A DNA stretch of 64,000 bases from Catalinimonas alkaloidigena. Its GTDB lineage: Bacteria > Bacteroidota > Bacteroidia > Cytophagales > Cyclobacteriaceae. Of this stretch, positions 53,542 to 62,584 are shown piece by piece (position 1 is the stretch's first letter; the number at the start of each line of letters is the position of its first letter). The translations under genes were made by a program, and so were the position numbers. Where the stretch lies: the NCBI RefSeq assembly GCF_029504655.1, contig NZ_JAQFIL010000001.1:377001-441000 (forward strand), given 5' to 3'. The notes beneath the pieces are model-generated. The model was given only the letters and a program-made list of their open reading frames with translations, did not search any database and was not told the origin of the DNA.

Positions 53542-53786
53542 TATTCTTCAGCCATCTGCAAGTTATAAGACCTGGAATAATTCAGGATCTTATCAATTGA
53601 AGATTGGCGCGGCTCTTCTCTGACAGGGTTGCTGTCGAGCGTGCTTTTCACAATCAGCATTTGCTGATATTCATCCATGAGCTCACTATCAAGCAGCATG
53701 GATTCTTGAAACTTGTGCGCTTCATCTTCATTCATTTCATCATAAAGAAAGCGTACTACATCATCTAGGGTAAATGTTTGGATCAT
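53541..53786 (-). CDS. Small acidic protein, 81 aa, in the sigma-nth operon
   Basis: The sequence DVVRFLYDEMNEDEAHKFQESM and the regularly helical, acidic character resemble the cytoplasmic part of anti-sigma factors. There is no membrane segment. It overlaps the sigma gene by 26 bp and nth by 1 nt. It could hold the sigma factor, but no family was recognised with certainty. Confidence 0.75.
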   Translation of the reverse strand: MIQTFTLDDVVRFLYDEMNEDEAHKFQESMLLDSELMDEYQQMLIVKSTLDSNPVREEPRQSSIDKILNYSRSYNLQMAEE

Positions 53787-54360
53787 AGGCTATATTATGT
53801 TTTTGCATGTTTTTCCTCAGGTTAATGAGTGCATAACGCATACGCCCTAAAGCTGTGTTGATACTGACCCCTGTTGCATCTGCAATCTCTTTAAAACTCA
53901 TGTCCATATAATGGCGCATTGTCAGTACCTGTCTCTGTGCTTCGGGTAACTCTTTAATCAATTGTCTCAATAATGCATGTGTATCTTTCCTGATTTGCAG
54001 AGACTCAGCAGAGTCTTCTGAAAAATCCAAAGTATTAAACACGCTTTTTCCATCCTCCATTACTACCGTTGGATACCTTTTGTTCTTTCGGAAGTAATCT
54101 ATGGATAAGTTATGGGCTATACGCATGACCCATGGTAAAAACTTACCTTCTTCATTATATCTACCTGACTTTATCGTTTTTATCACTTTGATAAAAGTCT
54201 CTTGCAATATGTCTTCTGCCACAGACTCGTCTTTTACAATCAGGTATATAGTAGTAAAAACTCTTGACCTGTGACGGTTAACTAACTGCTCAAAAGCTGC
54301 TTCATTTCCTCTTTTGTACTGAGAAACTAGCTTGCTGTCGCTGACTGAATACTTCTTCAT
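53761..54360 (-). CDS. ECF-type RNA polymerase sigma factor (RpoE-like)
   Basis: The 199-aa protein has region 2 motifs (LVNRHRSRVFTTIYLIVKDE, ILQETFIKVIKTI, RIAHNLSIDYFRKNKR) and the region 4 helix-turn-helix (MSFKEIADATGVSINTALGR). It is the first gene of an operon with an 81-aa protein and nth. The promoter at 54447-54478 reads towards it. Its regulon is unknown. Confidence 0.95.
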   Translation of the reverse strand: MKKYSVSDSKLVSQYKRGNEAAFEQLVNRHRSRVFTTIYLIVKDESVAEDILQETFIKVIKTIKSGRYNEEGKFLPWVMRIAHNLSIDYFRKNKRYPTVVMEDGKSVFNTLDFSEDSAESLQIRKDTHALLRQLIKELPEAQRQVLTMRHYMDMSFKEIADATGVSINTALGRMRYALINLRKNMQKHNIAYDPNIYPR

Positions 54361-54446
54361 TAATCCAATTGTTTAGTTAACGTAGAAGTTTATCTCATAT
54401 TGTCTATGGTTAAGAATGGAACATCAAAATTTATAGGCACATTTTT

Positions 54447-54478
54447 CAAATCTAAAAAAGTAGCAAATAATATGCAAC
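54447..54478 (-). promoter_or_regulatory. Bacteroidota-type promoter of the RpoE-like operon
   Basis: The -7 box TAGATTTG (minus strand, 54454-54447) matches TAnnTTTG exactly. The -33 GTTG (54478-54475) is 20 nt upstream. This predicts a leader of about 80 nt. The rest of the 301-bp gap (54361-54661) is AT-rich without genes. Confidence 0.55.
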
Positions 54479-54643
54479 TTTTATTTTCTCAATTGAAATA
54501 AAGTAAGAATAAAAGCATAATCTTACATATTTTACAAAATTTGCTCTACAGGTGCAATAACTTTTTTTTAATATTTTTTATTCTTAGAAAAAAGTTTTAA
54601 GAACATCAATAATCATAATATTCTGATTGTCAGTTTATTACTT

Positions 54644-54666
54644 AATAACCATGAACGCTGGTTATT
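54644..54666 (-). terminator. Stem at the 3' end of the PKD lipoprotein gene
   Basis: AATAACCA (54644-54651) and TGGTTATT (54659-54666) are perfect 8-bp arms. The stem overlaps the stop codon at 54662; no T-tract follows. Confidence 0.4.
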
Positions 54667-55324
54667 GATTCACGCTAATATCAATATTATCGGTATCAGA
54701 CTTGCCGCTGGGATCTGTAACTTTTAGCCGAAAGCTATATAGTCCAGCAGCAGTTGGTACAAAAGTAGCTATCTCTTTATCAGCATCGTTAAGCGTCACT
54801 TCCACATCTATCGGAGTAGTATTAGAAATCCATTCATAGGCAAGCACATCGCCATCAGGGTCAGAAGAAGCGCTTCCGTCGAGAGTTACGGTAGTATTCA
54901 CCTGTACGGTTTGGTCTTCACCAGCATTTGCCACGGGTGGCCCTCCGGTAGGAGGTAAAATATTGATACTCAAATTGTCCCGTGCAGGCGGATGATTACC
55001 GTCATCCACAGACAAACTAACTTCATACATACCCTCTACATCAGGGGTAATAGAAGCATTCATCTCCTCATCGTTATTAAGTGTGGCCGTACTGCCATCA
55101 GGTTGAGAATTGAGAGTCCACTGGTAAGTAAGCTGGTCACCATCCGGATCTGAAGAGCCGGACCCACTTAGTGCAAGAGTTCCCGCTAAATCCAGGGGAA
55201 CTTCCACATCATCACCAGCATCCGCTATGGGGGGTGAGCCGGGAATATCTTCATCCGAACTGCAACGGATAAAGCAGAGGAAGGGCAAAAGCAAGAAGCC
55301 CAACTTTTGATAATACATATACAC
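54662..55324 (-). CDS. Lipoprotein with two PKD-type domains
   Basis: The N-terminal signal (LGFLLLPFLCFIRCSSDED) has a cysteine followed by acidic residues, as in surface-exposed Bacteroidota lipoproteins, although Arg before the Cys is unusual. Two PKD/Ig-like domains follow (about 35-125 and 130-220) with the motifs SGSGSSDPDGDQLTYQW and DGSASSDPDGDVLAYEW. The role is probably cell-surface glycan or protein binding. It lies 71 bp downstream of the 514-aa gene on the same strand. Confidence 0.88.
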   Translation of the reverse strand: MYMYYQKLGFLLLPFLCFIRCSSDEDIPGSPPIADAGDDVEVPLDLAGTLALSGSGSSDPDGDQLTYQWTLNSQPDGSTATLNNDEEMNASITPDVEGMYEVSLSVDDGNHPPARDNLSINILPPTGGPPVANAGEDQTVQVNTTVTLDGSASSDPDGDVLAYEWISNTTPIDVEVTLNDADKEIATFVPTAAGLYSFRLKVTDPSGKSDTDNIDISVNQ

Positions 55325-55395
55325 CTGTTTTTACAAAAATCTAAACCTTAGATGTATAAGATAGGGATTTTTTCTGACTTTTTCTTTAGAGAATG

Positions 55396-56940
55396 CTAGA
55401 ACTTTATCCTCAGTATCCCCTGCTTACCGGATTTTTCCACAGGAACAGTAAGTAGTCCAGGCTCAAGCATATTGGCATAGGCTGGAATTAAGCGAACACG
55501 GTAATCACTTCTGTCCATATAGGTGGTTAGGCTTATGTCACCTTCTTTTTGAAGTGTAACCAGAGAAATGTCTGAAGCATTTTTGATATCGTTATTGAAC
55601 AGCAAATAGTAGGACGCATCGTCATAGGCAAATGCATAAGAAGCATAAATGTCTTTAGACTCACTGGAACGTTGATTTTTATCTATGATTTTTACCCAAT
55701 TGCTGCTTTGGTCTGGAGCAATCTTGACTGCGAGAATTTTTTTGTAAATATCGCCCATCTCAACATCCGCACTTACCGGATTGAAGGCACTGAGACTAAG
55801 TTTAGGCTTAAGCAATGGGCCTCGCTTGTACGATTCAGCAAAAAACACCAGGCTGCCGTCATCTTCCAGCACCATATTATTTACAGTATATTCTTCTGCA
55901 TGCTCTTTGTCTTCCTTCTCGTTGATGTCTTTCATTACCGCCTTATCAAAAGCAAACTGTTCAACCTGGGAGGAACCCTCCACATTCACTTTGATCATCA
56001 TACCTCCCTCAATGTCATTGTTTTGCGGATTGGCATAAACTCCTGCCAGTACCGGTTGTTGATTTTCATTGAGTGCCAAACCCATATTAATGACAAACTT
56101 CCCCTGCGAATCAAAATCCAGGCTACTCGCCTCTCCGCTCTCAGGATCGTAGCTATATAGAAGATACTCAAAATCATTGGCAGACTTCTTAAAGTTATCA
56201 TCTTCAAAAGAAGCCATAAGAATATAAAGCTTTCCATCGTTAGCCAGGGCATAGTCTTCCAGCAGTAAGTTGCTTCCCTCAGTAGGCAGATCTATTATGT
56301 TTGACCATTCTTCCTCAAGGTTTTCGTTGAGTACCACACATTGAAAATTGGCAACGGTGGAAGAAAAATAGTTGAAGTCAAAAAAGAGGGCCAGTTTATC
56401 TTCGGCAGCATTGGTTTTGGGGGTAATAAATAGTCCCTTACGCATTTTACCAAACTGATTGGAGAAGAAGCTCCGGAATGCCGAACTTACATCATAAGTA
56501 AAAATATAGGGATAAATCTGATCCAGGTCTTTTTCTTGGCCCACACTTTCCATTTGTTGATTGTAGCTGTTCAGATAAATATGAAACAGTCCATCGTCAG
56601 ATTCTTTGGTGTCATGCGAAAGCGTATGTAGTTGATCTTTGTACGAAAAGGTATAAAAATAGTCTCTTGAACGGTCTTCCTGCTTCATTACTACCGATTT
56701 TACTTCATTTGGACCAGCTATATCGTAATAGGACACCACTTGCTTATTTCCTGTGCCACTGTAGTAGTAGTCTTCAGTAAGCCCTACAAAAAAACCATTG
56801 CTATTTCCCCCGATGATATGAAGGTCTTCATCATTCTTGACATTTATGTAATCACTGATAGCAGCATCCTGTGCCAGCAGGCAAAAAGAGGAGAAACAAA
56901 TTAAGCTGGAAATAAATACAGAGCGTTGAAGTAGTTTCAT
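55396..56940 (-). CDS. Hypothetical secreted protein, 514 aa
   Basis: It starts with a clear signal peptide (RSVFISSLICFSSFCLLAQ). The body is rich in beta strands with scattered aromatic residues and repeated short motifs of the type Y-S-Y-D or F-D-F-N (LLYSYDPESGEASS, LALFFDFNYFSS), suggesting a beta-propeller. No family was recognised. It is the first of the pair with the PKD lipoprotein. Confidence 0.75.
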   Translation of the reverse strand: MKLLQRSVFISSLICFSSFCLLAQDAAISDYINVKNDEDLHIIGGNSNGFFVGLTEDYYYSGTGNKQVVSYYDIAGPNEVKSVVMKQEDRSRDYFYTFSYKDQLHTLSHDTKESDDGLFHIYLNSYNQQMESVGQEKDLDQIYPYIFTYDVSSAFRSFFSNQFGKMRKGLFITPKTNAAEDKLALFFDFNYFSSTVANFQCVVLNENLEEEWSNIIDLPTEGSNLLLEDYALANDGKLYILMASFEDDNFKKSANDFEYLLYSYDPESGEASSLDFDSQGKFVINMGLALNENQQPVLAGVYANPQNNDIEGGMMIKVNVEGSSQVEQFAFDKAVMKDINEKEDKEHAEEYTVNNMVLEDDGSLVFFAESYKRGPLLKPKLSLSAFNPVSADVEMGDIYKKILAVKIAPDQSSNWVKIIDKNQRSSESKDIYASYAFAYDDASYYLLFNNDIKNASDISLVTLQKEGDISLTTYMDRSDYRVRLIPAYANMLEPGLLTVPVEKSGKQGILRIKF

Positions 56941-57084
56941 GATTATGGGGTTTGTGTTTAAGTCTTTATGCCTTTTATGAGATAATTGTAAACAAAAAAA
57001 TGAACAAATCAGAACCTTTCCTTGCTTTGTGCTCTTGTGGAATAGAGCATACTTTCCTGTTGTGAGGAAGAGAAATATCCACTA

Positions 57085-57113
57085 TTTGATAACGATAAAA
57101 TATAGTACATTTG
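57085..57113 (+). promoter_or_regulatory. Bacteroidota-type promoter of uvrA
   Basis: TTTG at 57085-57088 and TACATTTG (exact TAnnTTTG) at 57106-57113, spaced by 17 nt. The start codon at 57121 is only 8 nt after the box, so the leader must be very short or absent. Confidence 0.5.
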
Positions 57114-57120
57114 CAGGCCT

Positions 57121-59964
57121 ATGAGCACGGCTAGTATTTCTAAAAATAATAGTATTGAAGACCTTGATCCTAAGCAGTTTATCCTGATCAAAGGAGCTAA
57201 GGTCAATAATCTGAAAAATCTGACGGTAGCCATTCCCCGCAATAAGCTGGTAGTGGTGACCGGCCTGTCAGGTTCCGGTAAATCTTCACTGGCTTTTGAT
57301 ACCCTTTTCGCTGAAGGCCAGCGCATGTATGTAGAGAGCCTCAGCTCGTATGCGAGGCAGTTTCTGGGAAGAATGGAAAAACCGGAAGTAGAATATATCA
57401 AAGGTGTATCCCCGGCAATTGCCATTGAACAAAAAGTGAACACCCGCAATCCCCGTTCAACAGTAGGAACAACTACCGAAATTTACGATTACCTCAAGCT
57501 GTTGTATGCCCGTATCGGCAAAACTTATTCGCCGGTGAGTGGCAATCTGGTAAGCCGTGATACAGTGAGTGGCATTGTTGACTTTATCTTTAGCCAGCCG
57601 GATGGTACCAAGCTTATGGTGCTTTGTCCACTGCACCCAAAGGAAGATCGTCCTTTGGAAGATGAGCTGAATATTCTGATGCAAAAAGGTTTCACCCGTA
57701 TCATGGTCAATGATGAGGTACTCTTCATAGAAGAGCTGCTGGAAAAGAACACCGAAGCATATACTGATGCGGAAATCAAAATTATGATAGACCGTGCCTC
57801 CGTAAGACAGGATGATCAGGATCTGGCTTATAGGATTGCCGACTCCGTACAAACAGCTTTTTTTGAAGGTGAAGGTATTTGTCAGGTAGATATCGTAGGA
57901 CGAGAAGGTACACAACGTCATCATTTCTCTGATAAGTTTGAGCAGGATGGGATGGTGTTTGAAGAACCCAGTGTCAACCTTTTCACCTTTAATAATCCAT
58001 ATGGAGCCTGTCGTACTTGTGAAGGTTTTGGTAAGGTACTGGGCATAGATGCTGATTTGGTTATTCCCGACAAAAGCCTTTCTGTGTATGAAGGAGCGAT
58101 TGCTCCCTGGCGCAGCCATTCCATGAAGAAGTGGCTGGAATCTTTACTCAAGCATGGAATAGAATTTGACTTCCCTATCCACCGGGCTTATGTAGACTTA
58201 AGCGAAGAACAAAAAGAATTGCTGTGGACAGGTAATCAATACTTCAAAGGGTTGAATGCTTTTTTCAAATACCTGGAGTCTAAAACGCACAAGATTCAAT
58301 ACAGAGTGATGCTCTCCCGCTATCGTGGACGTACCATCTGCCCTGAGTGTAAGGGAACTCGCCTTCGCAAAGACGCTTCCTACGTGAAAATTGATGGTAC
58401 CGCCATTACCGAACTGGTGCTGATGCAGATAGAGCAGGTGATCAGCTTTTTTGAACGTTTGCAGCTTGACGAACATGATATTAAAGTTTCTAATCGCATC
58501 CTAAAAGAGATCAGAAGCAGGTTGGAATACCTCAATAAAGTAGGCTTGGGCTACTTGACGCTTAACCGCCTGACCAGTTCGCTTTCAGGCGGGGAATACC
58601 AGCGCATCAAGCTGGCTACTTCGCTGGGAAGTGCGCTAGTAGGCTCTATGTACATTCTGGATGAGCCTAGCATTGGCCTGCACCCTCGTGATACTGCACG
58701 TTTGGTAGAAGTGCTCAAAACCTTACGTAATTTGGGAAATACTGTGATTGTGGTAGAGCATGAAGAAGAAGTGATGCGGGCTGCCGATCAAATTATTGAC
58801 ATCGGGCCGGATGCAGGTTCACATGGAGGAGAGCTCGTTTTTCAGGGCACCATTAAGGACCTGGAGAAACAGAACGGTCATGCCAATACACATACTTCGC
58901 GTTATCTGAGTGGCAGAGATAGTATTCCTGTGCCCAAGCAGAGGCGTAAGTTTAAGTATAAGATTAGTATACAGGGGGCACGTGAAAATAATTTGAAGCA
59001 TATCAATGTAGATATTCCACTGGGCGTACTTTCTGTGGTGACCGGTGTTAGTGGCTCCGGTAAATCTACGCTGATCAAGAGCATACTTTATCCTGCGCTA
59101 GGCAAGATCTTCGGTACAGTCAATGAGACTACCGGAAAGTTTGACAAACTGGAAGGTGATATCAAGAAAGTAAGCCAGGTAGAGTTTGTGGACCAGAATC
59201 CAATTGGAAAGTCATCCCGCTCTAACCCAGTGACCTATGTGAAAGCCTATGATGGCATCCGTCAGCTCTTTTCGGAGCAACCACTGGCGAAGCAAAGAGG
59301 GTACAAGCCGGCTTTCTTCTCTTTTAATGTGGATGGTGGGCGCTGCGAAAACTGCCAGGGCGAGGGAGAAGTGAAGATAGAGATGCAGTTTATGGCGGAT
59401 ATTCACCTTACCTGTGAGGCCTGTGGGGGAAAGAGGTTTAAAAAAGAAATACTGGAAGTGAAGTATGAGGGTAAAGATATTGCCGATGTGTTGGACATGA
59501 CAGTAGATGATAGCGTAGCATTCTTTTCTGAGCAAAATACGATCGTCAACAAACTTCAGCCGCTACAGGATGTCGGTTTGGGCTACGTAAGGTTAGGGCA
59601 ATCATCTAGCTCATTAAGTGGAGGAGAGGCCCAAAGAGTGAAGCTGGCTTCTTTTCTGGGCAAAGGTAATACGCCTCGCAGTCAGCAGGAGCATATCCTT
59701 TTCATCTTTGATGAACCTACCACCGGTTTGCATTTTCACGATATTCGTAAGCTGATGGACGCTATCAGTGCGTTGATAGAACAAGGTAACAGTGTGGTAA
59801 TCATTGAGCACAATATGGAAATAATCAAAAGTGCGGACTGGGTCATTGATCTAGGGCCGGAAGGCGGTGAGCAGGGTGGGAAGCTTATTTTTTCAGGAAC
59901 ACCTGAAGAAATGATTAAAATAGATGATAACTATACAGCGAAGTATTTAAAGAACAAGTTTTGA
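57121..59964 (+). CDS. uvrA: Excinuclease ABC subunit A
   Basis: The 947-aa protein has two ABC cassettes: Walker A at GLSGSGKS (48-55) and [14 protein letters not shown] signatures are [11 protein letters not shown] and [11 protein letters not shown], with Walker [13 protein letters not shown]. Zinc-binding cysteines are seen in [19 protein letters not shown] and [13 protein letters not shown]. UvrA recognises bulky DNA lesions with UvrB in nucleotide excision repair. It stands alone, with a near-leaderless promoter. Confidence 0.98.
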   Translation: MSTASISKNNSIEDLDPKQFILIKGAKVNNLKNLTVAIPRNKLVVVTGLSGSGKSSLAFDTLFAEGQRMYVESLSSYARQFLGRMEKPEVEYIKGVSPAIAIEQKVNTRNPRSTVGTTTEIYDYLKLLYARIGKTYSPVSGNLVSRDTVSGIVDFIFSQPDGTKLMVLCPLHPKEDRPLEDELNILMQKGFTRIMVNDEVLFIEELLEKNTEAYTDAEIKIMIDRASVRQDDQDLAYRIADSVQTAFFEGEGICQVDIVGREGTQRHHFSDKFEQDGMVFEEPSVNLFTFNNPYGACRTCEGFGKVLGIDADLVIPDKSLSVYEGAIAPWRSHSMKKWLESLLKHGIEFDFPIHRAYVDLSEEQKELLWTGNQYFKGLNAFFKYLESKTHKIQYRVMLSRYRGRTICPECKGTRLRKDASYVKIDGTAITELVLMQIEQVISFFERLQLDEHDIKVSNRILKEIRSRLEYLNKVGLGYLTLNRLTSSLSGGEYQRIKLATSLGSALVGSMYILDEPSIGLHPRDTARLVEVLKTLRNLGNTVIVVEHEEEVMRAADQIIDIGPDAGSHGGELVFQGTIKDLEKQNGHANTHTSRYLSGRDSIPVPKQRRKFKYKISIQGARENNLKHINVDIPLGVLSVVTGVSGSGKSTLIKSILYPALGKIFGTVNETTGKFDKLEGDIKKVSQVEFVDQNPIGKSSRSNPVTYVKAYDGIRQLFSEQPLAKQRGYKPAFFSFNVDGGRCENCQGEGEVKIEMQFMADIHLTCEACGGKRFKKEILEVKYEGKDIADVLDMTVDDSVAFFSEQNTIVNKLQPLQDVGLGYVRLGQSSSSLSGGEAQRVKLASFLGKGNTPRSQQEHILFIFDEPTTGLHFHDIRKLMDAISALIEQGNSVVIIEHNMEIIKSADWVIDLGPEGGEQGGKLIFSGTPEEMIKIDDNYTAKYLKNKF

Positions 59965-60035
59965 AGTAGTTTAGCTTCTTCTATAAATTTTTTGGAATAG
60001 CAAAATTCTCAATAACTTAGCAGCCCCAAAACAGT

Positions 60036-60058
60036 AGGATCCTGAAAGACAGGATCTT
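60036..60058 (+). promoter_or_regulatory. Leader hairpin upstream of accD
   Basis: AGGATCCTG (60036-60044) pairs with CAGGATCTT (60050-60058) around loop AAAGA. It lies 16 nt before the accD start. It could be a uvrA terminator without T-tract or a leader control element. Confidence 0.4.
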
Positions 60059-60073
60059 CAAAATGCAGTAAAT

Positions 60074-60916
60074 ATGGCATGGTTTAGAAGAAAAGATAAG
60101 GGTATACAGACACCTACTGAAGCAAAGAAGGAAGCTCCTGACGGCTTATGGTACAAAACTCCGGGAGGAAAGATTATACATACCCGGGAACTGAAAAATA
60201 ATGCTTATGTAGTTCCGGAAGATGGCTACCATGTTCGTATAGGCTCTAATGAATATTTTGAGGTGCTTTTTGATGACAACAAGTTTACTGAGCTTGATGC
60301 AAAGATAGAATCTGCAGACCCACTAAATTTTGTAGACAGTAAGCCATACCCAAAGAGGATTAAAGATTCACAGGAAAAAACCCAACTAAAAGATGCGCTT
60401 CGCTCTGCGCATGGGAAAATGAACGGACTTGAAATAGTCATTGCCTGCATGGATTTTAGCTTTATCGGGGGCTCTATGGGATCAGTAGTAGGAGAAAAAA
60501 TAGCCAGAGCCATAGATTATTCCATCAATCATAAAGTGCCTTTCCTTATGATTTCAAAGTCGGGCGGAGCACGCATGATGGAGGCAGGTTTTTCGTTGAT
60601 GCAAATGGCAAAAACTTCTGCCAAGCTGGCCTTACTTTCTGAGGCAAAGATACCTTATATCTCATTACTTACTGACCCTACTACCGGAGGCGTTACGGCT
60701 TCTTTTGCTATGTTGGGTGATTTTAATATTGCTGAGCCAGGAGCACTAATCGGCTTTGCCGGGCCCAGGGTGATAGAGCAGACGATTGGTAAGAGCCTGC
60801 CTAAGGGTTTTCAGAGTTCAGAATTTGTGCTTGAACATGGATTCCTGGATTTTATCGTTGACCGTAGAAATCTAAAGTCGGAGTTGACTACTCTGCTTAA
60901 AATGCTGGAAAATTAA
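60074..60916 (+). CDS. accD: Acetyl-CoA carboxylase carboxyltransferase subunit beta, zinc ribbon lost
   Basis: The 280-aa protein has the carboxyltransferase core ([65 protein letters not shown]). AccD normally carries a 4-Cys zinc ribbon in residues 27-50. Here the matching positions are Thr29, Gly32, Val47 and Asp50 ([29 protein letters not shown]), so all four ligands are missing while the flanking residues are kept. It forms malonyl-CoA with AccA. It is followed after 24 nt by the TerB-like gene. Confidence 0.95.
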   Translation: MAWFRRKDKGIQTPTEAKKEAPDGLWYKTPGGKIIHTRELKNNAYVVPEDGYHVRIGSNEYFEVLFDDNKFTELDAKIESADPLNFVDSKPYPKRIKDSQEKTQLKDALRSAHGKMNGLEIVIACMDFSFIGGSMGSVVGEKIARAIDYSINHKVPFLMISKSGGARMMEAGFSLMQMAKTSAKLALLSEAKIPYISLLTDPTTGGVTASFAMLGDFNIAEPGALIGFAGPRVIEQTIGKSLPKGFQSSEFVLEHGFLDFIVDRRNLKSELTTLLKMLEN

Positions 60917-60940
60917 TTATTCACCTTTTATATACTGTTT

Positions 60941-61375
60941 ATGAGTCTCTGGAACCTATTCAGCCCCGGAAAAAGAGCGCGTGAAGAAGATTTTATTCGT
61001 CAGCTGTTTCATCTGGCCCTGGCGGATGATGACCTGGATGAAGTAGAAATGGAATACATTCACGGCTTAGGTGATAAGCTTGGGTTAACCCGTGAAAGAG
61101 TAAATGAGTTACGGGATCAGTATGTCGAAGGAGACATTAAATACCTCAAGCCTCCTTCAGGAGAAAGCTTTTTTACGCTTTTTTACATGATCAACCTTAT
61201 CCTGGTAGATGAAGAAGTGCATAACAAAGAGCTGATTATTGCTAAGCAAATGGTACTTAAGCTGGGTTATGCTCCGGATACAGTTGATGTGATTCTGGAT
61301 GTGATAAGCCGTAATCAGGCGAATAATATTTCAGTAGAAGAGACTTACAAAAACCTGAAGGAAAGACTTTCCTGA
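60941..61375 (+). CDS. TerB-like protein
   Basis: The 144-aa protein has the TerB helical pattern (LFHLALADDDLDEVEMEYI, YMINLILVDEEVHNKELIIA, KLGYAPDTVDVILDVI), including the acidic DDDLDEVE motif that binds metal in TerB proteins. TerB-like proteins are linked to tellurite resistance and membrane stress in Gram-negative bacteria. It lies 24 nt after accD, so it may share its mRNA. Confidence 0.85.
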   Translation: MSLWNLFSPGKRAREEDFIRQLFHLALADDDLDEVEMEYIHGLGDKLGLTRERVNELRDQYVEGDIKYLKPPSGESFFTLFYMINLILVDEEVHNKELIIAKQMVLKLGYAPDTVDVILDVISRNQANNISVEETYKNLKERLS

Positions 61376-61378
61376 GGC

Positions 61379-62470
61379 TTAGAGTGCTGACTTATCTGGT
61401 AGTTGGGTGGGCTGAAATGGAAGAAAAAAGTAAAATATGCTACCTGTGCCATAGGTACTGCTGAAGCCTATTTCACCCTGATGGGCTTCAATGATTTTTC
61501 TTACTATTGCCAGGCCCAATCCACTGGAGCGTTCGCCCCCGGTTGGCACATTCTGTGCTTTTTCAAAAGGGCGGAAGATTTTGTCTTTGTCCTGATCTCT
61601 AATTCCCATACCCTGGTCTATTACTTCTGTCTTAGCATACTGTCCATTAATACTTACCTTAATTTTGACTTCAGTTTTAGGAAAAGAATATTTCAGGGCG
61701 TTTGTCAGCAGGTTGTTCAATACCTGACCCAGATAGGATCTGTCAAATTCCAGGCTGACTTCAGAATTATCGCTCTCTAAGACGATTTTCTGCTCTTTAT
61801 TAGTAGCTATATGCTGGTTGATTGCTATGATCTCTCTTATAAACTCCAGGTAATCATGCTTTTCTTTTTTGATTTTCAGCGTTCCTGCTTCAATTTGAGC
61901 TACATCCAGAAGGTTATCCAGGAGGCTCAGTGCGTTATAACTGGTCTTGTTGATTAAAGTTAGAAACTCCTGCTGGCTTACTGTAAGGTTGGCACTGCTC
62001 TTGGGGTCCAGCATAAGGTCGGAGAGGTTGTAAATATTGCCAACCGGACTTCTCAGGTCGTGGGCAGTGATACCGATGTATTTGTTTTTCTCTGCATTAA
62101 GCCTCTGTAATTCCAGGTTTGCCAGTTTCAGTTTTTGCTGTTCTCTGCTTAATGCATTCACAAAGATAGCGATAGAAAAAAAGATGCCTGCCCGTACCAA
62201 AGCATTCCAGTACAATATCCAGGCACTTGAATAAGGATGACGGGTGATAAGCTCAATGCTAAACCAGGATAAACTACATACTGCGGCAATAATGAGCACC
62301 GCACGTTTACTGGTAAGCCTGCTGGAAGCAATATAATAAATGGGTAAAAGATATAGAATAGAAGTAGAGACCTCATAGCCTGTTTGATGGTCTATGACGG
62401 TAATAAATGCTACTAGTAAGTAAGTGAGTATATAAACTCCGCGTTTTGTGAAAAAAAAATTCTTAGGCAT
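61379..62470 (-). CDS. Membrane histidine kinase
   Basis: The N-terminus carries about four transmembrane helices (YILTYLLVAFITVI, STSILYLLPIYYIAS, AVLIIAAVCSLSWFSIELI, GIFFSIAIFVNALS). The DHp domain has the H-box with His137 (ITAHDLRSPVGNI). The CA domain carries the N-box NNLLTNALKYS, G1 DQGMGIRDQDKDKIF and G2 SSGLGLAIV. No PAS domain is seen. It senses through its membrane domain and phosphorylates an unlinked regulator. The promoter at 62498-62526 reads towards it. Confidence 0.94.
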   Translation of the reverse strand: MPKNFFFTKRGVYILTYLLVAFITVIDHQTGYEVSTSILYLLPIYYIASSRLTSKRAVLIIAAVCSLSWFSIELITRHPYSSAWILYWNALVRAGIFFSIAIFVNALSREQQKLKLANLELQRLNAEKNKYIGITAHDLRSPVGNIYNLSDLMLDPKSSANLTVSQQEFLTLINKTSYNALSLLDNLLDVAQIEAGTLKIKKEKHDYLEFIREIIAINQHIATNKEQKIVLESDNSEVSLEFDRSYLGQVLNNLLTNALKYSFPKTEVKIKVSINGQYAKTEVIDQGMGIRDQDKDKIFRPFEKAQNVPTGGERSSGLGLAIVRKIIEAHQGEIGFSSTYGTGSIFYFFLPFQPTQLPDKSAL

Positions 62471-62497
62471 ACTTAGCTTGCTCTACTAATAGAAACG

Positions 62498-62526
62498 CAA
62501 ATTTATTTCCAATCATATTATTGCAA
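62498..62526 (-). promoter_or_regulatory. Bacteroidota-type promoter of the histidine kinase
   Basis: TAAATTTG (minus strand, 62505-62498), an exact TAnnTTTG, with TTG at 62526-62524, 18 nt upstream. A leader of about 20 nt is predicted. Confidence 0.55.
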
Positions 62527-62584
62527 TACGTTTACCAGAGAAAAAAGCCAATTATTTGTCATTAAAACATACTTTGCTTAAGTC

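Noticed and set aside
57457..58119. 220-codon frame opposite uvrA
   Set aside because: uvrA motifs prove the other strand; the antisense frame has no family features.
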